Shown here in pieces: positions 34,901 to 45,253 of a stretch of 64,000 nucleotides of DNA (position 1 is its first letter; each line of letters starts with the position of its first letter). The position numbers and the translations under genes were made by a program. The notes beneath the pieces were generated by a model. The model was not told the DNA's origin. It was given only the letters and a program-made list of their open reading frames with translations, and did not search any database. The stretch comes from Planococcus citri. Taxonomy: Eukaryota; Arthropoda; Insecta; Hemiptera; Pseudococcidae. The stretch is taken from NCBI RefSeq assembly GCF_950023065.1, contig NC_088679.1, positions 79,732,001 through 79,796,000 on the forward strand, in the 5' to 3' direction.

Positions 34901-37900
34901 ACAGATCGAGCAGTTTATGATGTAAATTGGTAGCTTTGATTAATTCGACGGCTATGGTTTCGCCGCAACGGCATAATGTTTCGGCCAATTTGATGCCGGC
35001 TTTTAGATGACGTACTTTGAAGACCGGTTTCGATTGGTTGTACGCTTTGTCGAAATCCAATCCTATGTTCACCAGGCTGGTTAACGCTGATAATGTACCT
35101 GGAAAATAATAGTAGATTTTTGTGAGTAACTATGCAAAAAAAAAAAAAAAAACGGGGAGAAAAACTTCGGTAAGTACAAAATTTTTAGGTACATATGAGC
35201 CCAAATAAATTCTGGGGGTGCAGAAATTGGAGTATTCGAGCGCAATGGCGGTTTTTCTTGGAAAAAGAGTAATTTAGAAGGGTTTTGACTAAAAATGAAG
35301 AATTTTCAAATTTATAGATTTCAATTTTTGTTTTTTTTTATTAGTCGAGGAGCCCGCATAAGGATCATCTGCACCCCCTGCCGATCCTCCGAGGCAACTT
35401 TTTTCTTAAAGGGGGAGTCCTAAAGAACATTTCTAGCCCTTGTCCTCAAAAAAAAGTGGCCCTACATACAAAATGGCGGCCATTTTGATTGACAGGTCAG
35501 CCGAAATCGCAGATTTTGCGTTTCAACATTAGGACTTGCACGAAATTTTTTAAACCGTACAAACGTAGATCAAAAGATCAGGCAAAAATTCATCCCCTGT
35601 TAAAATTTCAAGTGCTAAAGTGCATTTTTCGATTTTTGGTGAATTTTTGAAAATCAAATTTAGGCCAAAAATGAGGAGAAAAATCAAAATTTTACCAAAT
35701 TGCCCAAGAAAGCTGAGATTTGGGATGTATCCTATTTTCGACATGACAAATCGATTGGAAATTGTTTCAACCCGTTTTGAGCAGTTCTGGAGCCTCCAGC
35801 AGATTTTTGAAACTCGAAATTCCTACAAAATTTCATCAAATAGAGCTGGAAAGCCGAAATTTACTCTGAAAACTAATTTCAATACGCTACAAAGCCGACT
35901 GCGCGTGGATTTCAAGTCGTTTTGGAGCCTCCAGCGGCTTTTTGAAAATTACTGGAGTCTCTATTAGATTTTTGAAACTTCAAAATGGAGATGAAAAGTC
36001 AAAATTCATTCTGCAAACTAATTTCAATACGCTACGAAGTCAACTACAGGTAGATTTCAAGTCGTTTTGGAGCCTCCAGCAACTTTTTGAAAATTACTGG
36101 AGCCTCCAGTGGATTTTTGATATTTGAAATTTCTCCAAAATTTCATCAAACGGAGATGGAAAGCCGAAATTTACTTCGTAGAATAATAAATTTCAATTTT
36201 CCAAAAAACGCAACACAGCCTTTCAAAAAGTTGCTGGAGGCTCCAAAACGACTTGAAATCAATCAGCAGTTGACTTCGTAGCATATTGAAATTAGTTTGC
36301 AGATTAAATTTCGGCTTCCCAACTCCATTTCATAAGACTTTGTGGGAATTTCTAGTTTCAGAAATCTGGTGGAGACTCCAGTAATTTTCAAGAAGTCACT
36401 GGAGGCTCCGAAATGACTTAAACGCACCTGAAGTCGTCTTCAGAGGGTGTCAAACTTAAGGAGCGGAGTAAATTTCGGCTTTCCATCTCCGTTTGATAAA
36501 ATTTTGGAGAAATTTCAAGTTTCTAAAATCTACTGGAGGCTCCAGTAATTTTCAAACAGACGCTGGAGGCTCCAAAACGACTTGAAATCCACCTGCTATT
36601 GACTTTGTAGCGTATTGAGTCAAGTTTCAAAAATTTACTGGAGTCTGGAGGCTCCAGTAATTTTCAAAAAGTCCCTGCAGGCTCCAAAACGACTTGAAAT
36701 CTACCTGCAGTTGACTTCGTAGCGTATTGAAATTAGTTTTTAGAATTAATTTCAGCTTTACAACTCCAATTTGATGGAATTTTGTGGGAATTTCGAGTTT
36801 AAAAAATCTGCTGGAGGCTCCAGAACTGCTCAAAACGGGTTGAAACAGTTTCCAATCGATTTGGCATGTCGAAAATAGAGTATATCCCAAATCTCAGCTT
36901 TCTTGGTCAATTTGGTAAAATTTTGATTCTTTCCCTCATTTTTCTCCTAAATGTGATTTTCAAAAATTCACCAAAAATCGAAAAATGCACTTTAGCACTT
37001 GAAATTTTAACAGGTGATGAATTTTTGCCTGATCTTTCGATCTACGTTTGTACGGTTGAAAAAATTTCGTGCAAGTCCTATGTTGGAACGCAAAATCTGC
37101 GATTTCGGTTGACCTGTCAATCAAAATGGCCGCCATTTTGTATGTAGGGTCACCTTTTTTTTAGGACAAGGGCTAGAAATGTTCCTTAGGACTCCCCCTT
37201 TAAGAAAAAAGTTTTCTTAAGAATTAATGTTGTAATTTTTTATTTTTCTGTTTTTTTTTTCATTTTTCAAAATTTTTAAATAATTTTAAATTTTTTTTTA
37301 CATTAGTTTTTTTTTCGAAAAGAAGGGCATTTAGAAAAATTCTGACACATACCTAAATGCGGATTTTTCAAACAATGAACCGATTTCGGTCACATGCGAT
37401 TTTTTTCAAAAAACCCAAAAATCATGACCCAATTTTGAGCTCAAAATTCTTCACAAATGCTCAAAAAACATTTTAGTTATAGACAATTTTGACAAAAGAA
37501 GAGACTATCAGACAATTTTTGCAAAAATTGAGCTTTTTGTCAGTTTTGAAAAAAATAAATAAAAATAAAAAAGTGAACATTTTTTACAATTTTAGAAAAA
37601 ATAAGATTTTTGAAAAATTTCGACAAAAAATGAGACCTTCTTACAAAAGTGGGATTTTCAGACAATGTCGACAGAAAAAGGAAAAGAACGTTTTTGACAA
37701 TTTGTGCAAAAATTTAAGTCCCTTTGAAGTCTTTGATACGAGTAATTTGAGAAAAAATCGAGGCTTTCTGATAATTTTGGAAAAAATGGAACGTTCTGAC
37801 AATTCTTACAAGAAACGGGGCCTTTATGATCATTTTAGTAAAAACGGGACCTTTTTTTGATAATTTTAACAAAAAAAAAATCAAAGTTATTTTCAAACAA

Positions 37901-40634
37901 TTTTTGGGTAAAAAAAAATTGAGCATTTTTGTCAAAACACGAGACTTTTTTTTTTGGAAAATGGAAGAGGAGAATGTCCGGATTACAAAAACTCGGACTC
38001 AAACCTGATCACTTATGTAGTTTTCATCTTTACATCTCGTGGAAAATAATTTTTTTTGAAAAAATTTGTAATGGCAAAAAAAATTTTTTTTTACACTCTA
38101 CGACTTTTGTTTTATTTTTTGGTATCTGCTTAATTTATAAACCGATGGTAGAAAAATCAAAGTGTAAACCCTTTAAACCCTAATCATTTTCACATAAAAA
38201 GCCTGCATTAAATGTATCAAGCAAGAGGTATCGTACTTGTTCTATCGTCAATCGAAATGAGTGAAGTTTTAATCAAGGGTGTCAGCGTTTCAACAAGGGT
38301 AACCCATTCGTCCGGAATATCGTCGTCAATTTTCAACTGAATGTTGGATAAAAGCGTCTTGAATTTTTCTATTTGCGCTCCGTTCGGCGGAGTTGTCGAG
38401 TGATCGAATATTTTACGTTGTAATAAGCCCCATTCGTAGTCTGTGATACATGGACTCTTCATACTCTGTAAAAGTAAACGTAATATAAGCAAACGTTACT
38501 CCTCAACTATTTACCGAGCGTATTTCCATTCACAGAGCTCAAGTACTTGATGAAAGAAATCGCCATCTGGATTCGAACCACTTCAAGGTAGAGCTGAGAG
38601 CTTCATTTGTAATTTTTAGGCTTCAAAGTCTCAAAATATTACACGAAATATGTTCAAAATACCGCCAAATATCAAAAACCTTCCTTTTTCCTTGAAGTGG
38701 TCCGATTCGAAATTGCGTTGCTCAAATAACATACCAATAATGGTTGAACTTCGTGTATAAAAGGATCAAATATTTTACTAGGTTCGTCAACTAAATCATT
38801 CGGATCGAATTCCACATCCTGTAAAACGAATGACTAATTTTAGATAACATTGATAACGAATAATACACCAATTTTGTCCATCTCTCGCATAAAATGTAAA
38901 TAACTAAAAAAAATTAACCGAACGTATAAAATCAGCTCGAATTTTCTCCAATTACCTGTAGATCAATTTCTTCTTCACTTTCTATATCACTCGATCCGCT
39001 CAATATAGGTTCAAATTGATCCATATCTAAGCTATCTTCTTGAGCAGACGGTGTAAGATTTTCACTAGCCGGTACATTGCTAACTTTATCCATAACGGTC
39101 ATACTTGCATTAGCAGGAGATGCTGGAGGCGGCGAGTTCTCAGCTTCGGATATTTCTTCTTCAGAAATCAATTCTACATCTTCGGGAGCTAACGAAGGTG
39201 TACTGAAAGTTACAGAAGCTGAAAAAAAAATCCAATCAAATACTATGCAAAAAAAAAATTGAACAAATAATGGAACACTAATCACCGGAAGGTGTTTCTT
39301 TCTGAACAGGCTTCGGTGAAACAGGATCTGGAGTTTTATCACGTTTTTCAGGAGTAACTACGGGTTCTGGTTCAGATTCATCGTGACGTCTTTTCTTCGA
39401 ATCGGATTTCGATTTTGATTTCGATTTCGAAGGAGATCTAGATCTACGAGCTCGTTTAGGTTTTACTTTTTTATCGTCGTGTTTTTTATGCTCATGGTGT
39501 TCACTGCTACGATCTGTTGATTCGTCCGCGCTAGACCGTCGTTTAGCTGGTTTCACTGGTTCGGGGCTTTCTTTAGGTCTAGTAAAAATAGAGTATTAGG
39601 TTAGGAAATGGTTACCGGTTAGTTACAGTGACCATGATCGTAAGGTTTGTAAACGAATCTTACTTAATAACTGGTGGTTTTCTTTCCTCTTTAGGTTCCT
39701 CTTTGATTTCTTGCTTTTCCCAGCGAACCTCTTTCTCTTCATTCTTTTCCGGCGGCCATGGCGTACTGTTTTCTTCTACAAAAGGTACATCTTTCACATC
39801 GTATTCCGGAGCTGTTTCTTTATGATAGACCTATTAAGAAGCAGAAACACAGTTTATAATGCTATTCATTACTCGTATCATCGAGTTCTAGTATCTAATT
39901 GCATTACCTGAGCATGCTGTTGAACCCATTCTGCGGTTTTGTGTTCGGAAATCACACGTGGCGTTGGAGTCTCCACAGCGGGAGGGGTAGGAGTATTCTG
40001 AGACACGAGATTCAATTGAGTCGGTCTAGTTTTCGTGATAAAACCGTACACCGCTAACGTAACCGTCGTATACCATCCACGTAATATCAAACCATCAGTC
40101 GGTATTTGCTAAATAAACACAACGGAAAATCAAATAATCACCGAACACGTACCACATACCAACAAAAATACCGCTTTACTTACTTTATTTTCGCAAACAT
40201 GATGAATCGGTCCGTTCTGATTGTATTCTAAAATACCGATATTCTGAAATGTTGCGCCCGGAGTGCTTAAATCGTTAACGAAAAATTCGATAGAAAACTC
40301 GGACGGATTAGTAGCTCTGCGAACAGATAACAAACTCGGTTATCGTCAAGTATGAATGTAATCTCAAGCTGCTGCAGTAGGTAACACTTACCCTAATCTT
40401 ACACCGCCAGGGAAATCAGCTTGGACTCGAGCTCCAAGAGGTATGATTCTGATTTCGGTCACATACACCGGATTCGTGAACTGAACCAGATCTAAATTCA
40501 ATTCCTATATGGAAGAAATACGTGAGTGATTTCATTTCACGGATATTATCAGCGTCGTAAAACCTATTTCCACTCACCTGTGTGCTTCCATGCGAGAAAG
40601 TATCGAAAAATAGTAATTCTGGATACTCTGCCAT
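28925..40634 (-). CDS. vir: Virilizer / VIRMA, m6A writer complex scaffold
   Basis: Nuclear scaffold of the WTAP-METTL3 m6A methyltransferase complex, with roles in alternative splicing and, in flies, sex determination. Thirteen exons: 40578-40634, 40392-40504, 40184-40316, 39908-40108, 39664-39830, 39286-39578, 38956-39218, 38735-38818, 38237-38465, 31878-35098, 31624-31792, 29262-29564 and 28925-29184. They total 5,493 nt (1,830 residues), close to human VIRMA. Residues 1-~168 form the conserved N domain (LLFFDTFSHGSTQ; GLILRGWYTTVTLAVYG). Residues ~224-321 are Ser/Lys/Arg-rich (SRSPSKSKSKSKSDSKK) and ~322-409 are acidic. The 3.2-kb exon encodes the long helical-repeat core starting near VRHLKAGIKLAETL. 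The tail is Arg/Pro-rich (RWPPPVRPGPPQLRHHPPP). Two introns carry foldback elements. Confidence 0.96.
29606..31565. mobile_element. Foldback element B, TAGTCCGGCATATG family
   Basis: The left end TAGTCCAGCATATGACAATA (29606) is inverted at 31546-31565 as TATTGTCATATGCCGGACTA with one mismatch. The arms mirror each other across a centre near 30590. The element occupies the VIRMA intron 29565-31623 almost entirely, leaving 41 bp on one side and 58 bp on the other. On the transcribed minus strand the 3' splice site of exon 12 is only ~41 nt past the element. Both arms carry the same 92-codon frame (29824-30102 minus and 31079-31357 plus) as arm sequence, not a gene. Confidence 0.92.
35342..37216. 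mobile_element. Foldback element D, diverged subfamily
   Basis: The arms mirror each other: ACTTTTTTCTTAAAGGGGGAGTCCTAA (as CTTAAAGGGGGAGTCC) near 35396 against GGACTCCCCCTTTAAG near 37189, and ATGGCGGCCATTTTG near 35473 against ATGGCCGCCATTTTG near 37127. The left end TAGTCGAGGAGCCCGCATAA differs from the family consensus and the right end is eroded. It lies in the VIRMA intron 35099-38236. Confidence 0.8.
37240..38170. repeat. A-rich low-complexity tract in a VIRMA intron
   Basis: Repeated motifs of the type GACAATTTTTGCAAAAA, GGGACCTTTTT and AAAAACGAG resemble the body of the element at 21742-24241 but without recognised ends. It is intronic and non-coding. Confidence 0.6.
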
Positions 40635-41394
40635 CTTAACGAGTTGATCTTCGGCATGCTAAATGTATTTTATTTAACCGGAATACGATCTAGAATAGAA
40701 TTTTTGTTCAAATTGCGAAGTTGGCCGGATTTATCAATCAGCGATTATTCACTATTGATAATCATACGAGAATCATCGAGATGTGAAGATTAAAACTAGG
40801 TGTTTTTTTAAATGGTTCGATGAATGATACTCGAATGGTTACAAATTACTGGAAACTTTTAAAAAGCTAAAAGTTGAAGGGAAAAGTGCTAAAAGCTCGT
40901 GATAAACCATCGCGAAAACTTGAAATTGAAAAGCGTCAATAAAAAACATTCTTTGGAATGACGTATGGCTTGTTGTCGCCAGCAGTAACGAATGACGTCA
41001 TAGTGATATTAGCGAACGCTCCGCGAGGAGCGCTGATTATCGTCTAGCAAAGCAACTGAAAAGGGGAACGTGGTGGAACGTGTCTAAAACGTGTCATTGA
41101 TAACAGTGATAATGGAGAAGTAGTACGACGAAAATTAAAATGTACATATTACAATTACAATTTTCAATTGATATTCTTTATTTAATTAATTTTCCAACGC
41201 AAACGGGACGAATGACGAATGCCCGAGTGAGAAGTGAGAACCCAAAGGCCAAAACACAATAAATTTTCACCTGGCAATGGCAATTGGCAATGCAATTTGT
41301 ATTTTTGCAGTTTGATAATTGTATTTCATATTTAATAATTAATTAGTTGAAACTTGAAAGTTGAGTTTATTTTAGAATAAATACACTGTCTAAG
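40635..41394. promoter_or_regulatory. Head-to-head spacer, VIRMA and ATP synthase b-like gene
   Basis: The two start codons face away from each other across 760 bp, which suggests a shared or adjacent promoter. A palindromic CRE/ATF site TGACGTCA lies at 40993-41000 and a half site GACGTA near 40960. No coding frame is seen inside. Confidence 0.55.
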
Positions 41395-42529
41395 ATGTTA
41401 TCTCGTTTATCTGCGAGAGCAAGTAATGTATCTTGTGTTCAATGCTTGAAATACTTGTACTATAATCAGCGTTCGTAACACCCGTCAATTTTCAATTTCT
41501 TTTCTTAAATTATAGTATTTAAACCGCAGTCCTTCTTCGGGCTGTCATATGCACGACCCGCGTCTACAGAAGTTGTCAAAACTGAAGAACAGCCGGAGAA
41601 ACCAGTTACTCAACTGAAAGCAGATTATATTCCTTTACCATCTCCTTTTCACGGACTTGAACGAGATTTAGTCAATTTCCCTAAACCTGTCAGACTTGAG
41701 AATACCTCACCATGCCGAATGGTATTCATTCCAGAAGAATGGTTCAAATTCTTGTACCCTAAACTGGGAGTTGCCGGTATGTGAATCATTCACTTGATGG
41801 TATCCGATTTGAGAGCCTTATCTAAATATATCGTTACATTTTGTAGGTCCCTATACTTTGGGTATTGGTATTATGGAGACGTTGATTAGCAAAGAATTTG
41901 ATCTCATCGATGATGCTGAATTCAAGCATTCTGTCGCGAAATCACCGCTCGGTAAAATGGCGGCCGATTTATTCCCAACTAAGAAAGAAGATATCGTTTT
42001 ACAGCGGGAAGCGGTTTATCAACCAAATATGATGAAGATGAACCTATACCAACAGGTAAAATACTATATTACAATATTACGCAGTTTTTGACATCGACAT
42101 GAACGTTTTCTTCTTTTTTTTTTCAGCGTCAGGCCCATCGTATGTCGTATATACATCGTCGCTTTTATTCTTCAGAAAATGATATCCGCTACTCATGTGT
42201 GTATAGTTGGTAAACAGCATTCGAGTGTTGTCGAACGCTATGACATGACTAATGTGATTTATATTGTTTCAGTGAAGGAAATGTTTAACGATGTGAATAA
42301 GACGCTCAACGAATTGAAATCTGCTAACTGTGATAGTCGGGTAAAGTTAGAAGAATTTAAAACAGAAATGATAAAAGCTTACCAGGAATCCCAAAAAGAA
42401 TTTTCTAAAGAGATTAGAGAAACCAGAAATTCGAACGAAAAGACGTACGATAAAGTATTTAGCACATACATTTTCAGCGCAATCTCGGCTGCGGGTGTCG
42501 GTGCCGCGATAATCCGCGAATTATTCTAA
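41395..42529 (+). CDS. ATP synthase subunit b-like N terminus with unrelated tail
   Basis: Five exons close in frame: 41395-41422, 41516-41776, 41847-42055, 42176-42209 and 42273-42529, 789 nt (262 residues), close to the length of mitochondrial ATP synthase b. Residues 1-~18 look like a mitochondrial presequence (MLSRLSARA). Residues ~60-118 carry the subunit-b signature: RDLVNFPKPVR, FIPEEWFKFLYPKLGVAGPY and GIGIMETLISKE. After SKE the usual membrane hairpin is missing. Then come a polar stretch, an LQREAVYQPNMM segment recalling the family's LQLEAxYR region, a charged coiled-coil helix (VKEMFNDVNKTLNELK onward) and a hydrophobic end (SAISAAGVGAAIIRELF). It may be a rapidly diverged subunit b, a chimeric paralogue, or two transcripts wrongly joined. 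The exon at 42176 is the least certain, because an alternative acceptor at 42126 leads to an early stop. Confidence 0.65.
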
Positions 42530-42649
42530 TATTTGTGAGTGAATTATTTACTTATACATTCCACGTCTTGAAGATACCTATATATAACAAACGTCTTGTT
42601 ATTTTCAACTTCAAAAATTAGCAGTCGTTCACCGAGAGGACGTGTATGT

Positions 42650-42813
42650 CCTGGCGATAATGAATATTCGTTCAAAAGGTGTATTCATATCACGAACGTA
42701 TTTTTATTTAACCAAGTGTCTTAGTTCCTGGCGATAGTGAATATTTGTTCAGAAGGTGTATTGTATACGCAATGTGATCTCACTAAAGTCTTTTTATTTA
42801 ATCAAGTGTCTTA
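42650..42813. repeat. Short tandem duplication (~77 bp)
   Basis: CCTGGCGATAATGAATATTC at 42650 and CCTGGCGATAGTGAATATTT at 42727 begin two diverged copies that both end in TTTTTATTTAA(C/T)CAAGTGTCTTA. They lie in the 3' flank of the ATP synthase b-like gene. Confidence 0.7.
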
Positions 42814-43029
42814 TAGTTATTATAATCATCAATCTTAATACATACTTTCTTGCATTGTTACAAGTAACGGTTTTTGAGTTTTGTCATATTTTCAGATCAG
42901 GAAACTGGGTGCAACGGCATTTAATAAGTAAATCAATTTGTTAGTTATGAAGTGCCATCATTAATATCGACGTCTCTTGGCACTCACTTTTCCACAATAT
43001 TCACCTTGATATCAATTTTGAAAAAGTGA

Positions 43030-43165
43030 TTCTTTCTGTACTTTTTCTTAGATTTTTAGGACTTTTGACCGTTTTGACTAATCTTTGGAATGTTTTTTTT
43101 TTTTCGATAGACAAAAATTTTCAATCGCTTGTTTTGTCACTCGGTGAAATTTTCCAGTTGAACAT
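43030..43165. repeat. Direct repeat flanking element C, left copy
   Basis: About 136 bp starting TTCTTTCTGTACTTTTTCTT and ending CAGTTGAACAT, repeated in the same orientation at 44774-44907 on the other side of foldback element C. Confidence 0.85.
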
Positions 43166-44773
43166 CAGATTTTTGAAACTCGAAATTCCCACAAAATTTC
43201 ATCAAATTGGAGTTGTAAAGCTAAAATTTATCCTAAAAACTAAATTCAATACGCTACGAAGTATTGCAGGTGAATTTAAAGACGTTTTGGAGCCTCCAGC
43301 GAGGCAGCGACTTTTTGAAAATTCCTGAAGCCTCCAGCAGATTTTTGAAACTAATTTTTACAAGATTTCATCAAACGGAGATGAAGAGCGGAAATTTACT
43401 CTGCACTTCAATTCTAGTACTCTCTGAAGACGGCTTCAGGTGGGTTCAAGTCGTTTTGGAGCCTCCAGCGACTTTTTAAAAATTACTAAAGCCTCCAGTA
43501 GATTTCTGAAAATTGAAATTTTTACAAAATTTCATCAAATGGAGATGAAAAGCGGAAATTTACTCTGCACTTCCATTTTTGCACTCTCTGAAGACGACGT
43601 CTGGTGGGTTCAAGTCATAGAGCCTCCAGCGACTTTTTTGAAAATTACTGGGGCCTCCAGGAGATTTTTGAAACTTGAAATTCGCCCAACATTAATTTAT
43701 CAAGTGGAGTTGGCAAGCTGAAATTTACTTCGCAGACTATACATGGTGGTTTCTAATGGTTTTGAAGCGTCCAGCTACTTTTAGGAAATTTCAATTTTCC
43801 AAAAAAACGCCACATAACCTTTCAAAAAGTCGCTGGAGGCTCTAAAACGACTTGAAGTTCACCAGCAGTCAACTTCGTAGCGTATTGAAATTAGTTTGCA
43901 GAATGATGAATTTCGACTCTCCATCTCAGTTTGATGAAATTTTGGGGAAATTTCAAGTTTCCAAAAACTATTGGAGGCAATGGAGGCTCCAGTAATTTTC
44001 AAAAAAGTCGCTGGAGGCTCTAAAATGACTTGAACCCACCTGAAGTCGTCTTCGGAGGGTGTTAAAATTGGAGTGTAGAGTAAATTTCAGCTTTCCATCT
44101 CCATTTGATGAAATTTTGTGAAAATTTAACGTTTCAAAAATCTGCTGGAGGCATCAGGAATTTTCAAAAAGTCGCTGGAGGCTCCAAAACGGTTTGAAAT
44201 TCACCTGCAGTACTTCGTAGCGTATTGAAATTAGTTTTTAGAATAAATTTCAGCTTTACAACTCCAATTTGATAGAATTTTGTGGGAATTTCGAGTTTCA
44301 AAAATCTGCTGGAGGCTCCAGAACTGCTCAAAACGGGTTGAAACCGTTTTCGATCAATTTAGCGTGTCGAAAATAGGGTATATCCCAAATTTCAGCTTTC
44401 TTGGTCAATTTGGTAAAATTTTGATTTTTTCCCTCATTTTTGGCCTAAATTCGATTTTCAAAAATTCACCAAAAATCGAAAAACGCACTTTAGCACTTGA
44501 AATTTTGACAGGTGATACATTTTTGCATGATCTTTCGATCATGCCTTTGTAACGTTTGAAAAATTTTGTGCAAGTCCTATGTTGAAACGCAAAATCTGCG
44601 ATTTCGGCTGACCTGTCAATCAAAATGGCCGCCATTTTGTAAATAAGGCCAACTTTTTTTGAGCAAGTTTGCTTCAAAATGTTCTTTAGGATGTCCCCTT
44701 TAAGAAAAAAGTTGTCCCGGAGGATCAGCGGGGTGGGGGTGCAATTACTCCTATTGTCATATGCCGGACTAAT
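43166..44773. mobile_element. Foldback element C, left arm truncated
   Basis: The right arm is complete and ends TATTGTCATATGCCGGACTA (44754-44773). The left side begins abruptly at CAGATTTTTGAAACTCGAAA, equivalent to ~450 bp inside an intact arm, so the outer left arm with its terminal repeat is missing. Internal subrepeats with CCTCCAGCGACTTTTTGAAA are as in copies A and B. It lies between the ATP synthase b-like gene and the hAT-derived gene. Confidence 0.85.
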
Positions 44774-44907
44774 TTCTTTCTGTACTTTTTCTTAGATTTT
44801 TGGAACTTTTGACCGTTTTGACTAATCTTTAGAACGTTTTTTTTTTCGATAGACAAAAATTTTCAATCACTTGTTTTGTTACTCGGTGAAATTTTTCAGT
44901 TGAACAT
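44774..44907. repeat. Direct repeat flanking element C, right copy
   Basis: Matches 43030-43165 with few differences and begins immediately after the terminal GGACTA(A) of element C. Confidence 0.85.
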
Positions 44908-45253
44908 GAACTTGAAGCTAAAATTCTGAGACGAAAGACAAATTTAAAGAAAACTGTCACCATTAGATCAGTATTGGAAAAATGAAAATCACTGCAATAA
45001 GGTAGGTATATCTTTTTTTTAAAAAATCTATTCAACTACAATACAAAACAAAAGTTTCCTCCTGAGTGAAAAAAACACGAGTATAATCATTAGTCACATG
45101 ATAAAAGAAGCTTGATGAAAATCATCAAACATAAAAATAATTTAAACGATTAAAAAATAAAATGTTTAGGTACATCTACAACAAAACAACACATAGGTAC
45201 TTTAAAAAATGTACAATATTACAACACGAAAAGTATTTTATAAAACGATAAAA

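Noticed and set aside
39278..39556. Separate small gene encoding a Ser/Lys-rich protein
   Set aside because: It is exon 6 of VIRMA; splice sites and phase join it to neighbouring exons.
42127..42214. Alternative exon of the ATP synthase b-like gene starting after TTTTTTTTTTCAG
   Set aside because: The acceptor looks strong, but the frame from 42055 stops at 42212-42214 and does not join the downstream exon in phase, whereas 42176 does. It could be a minor isoform.
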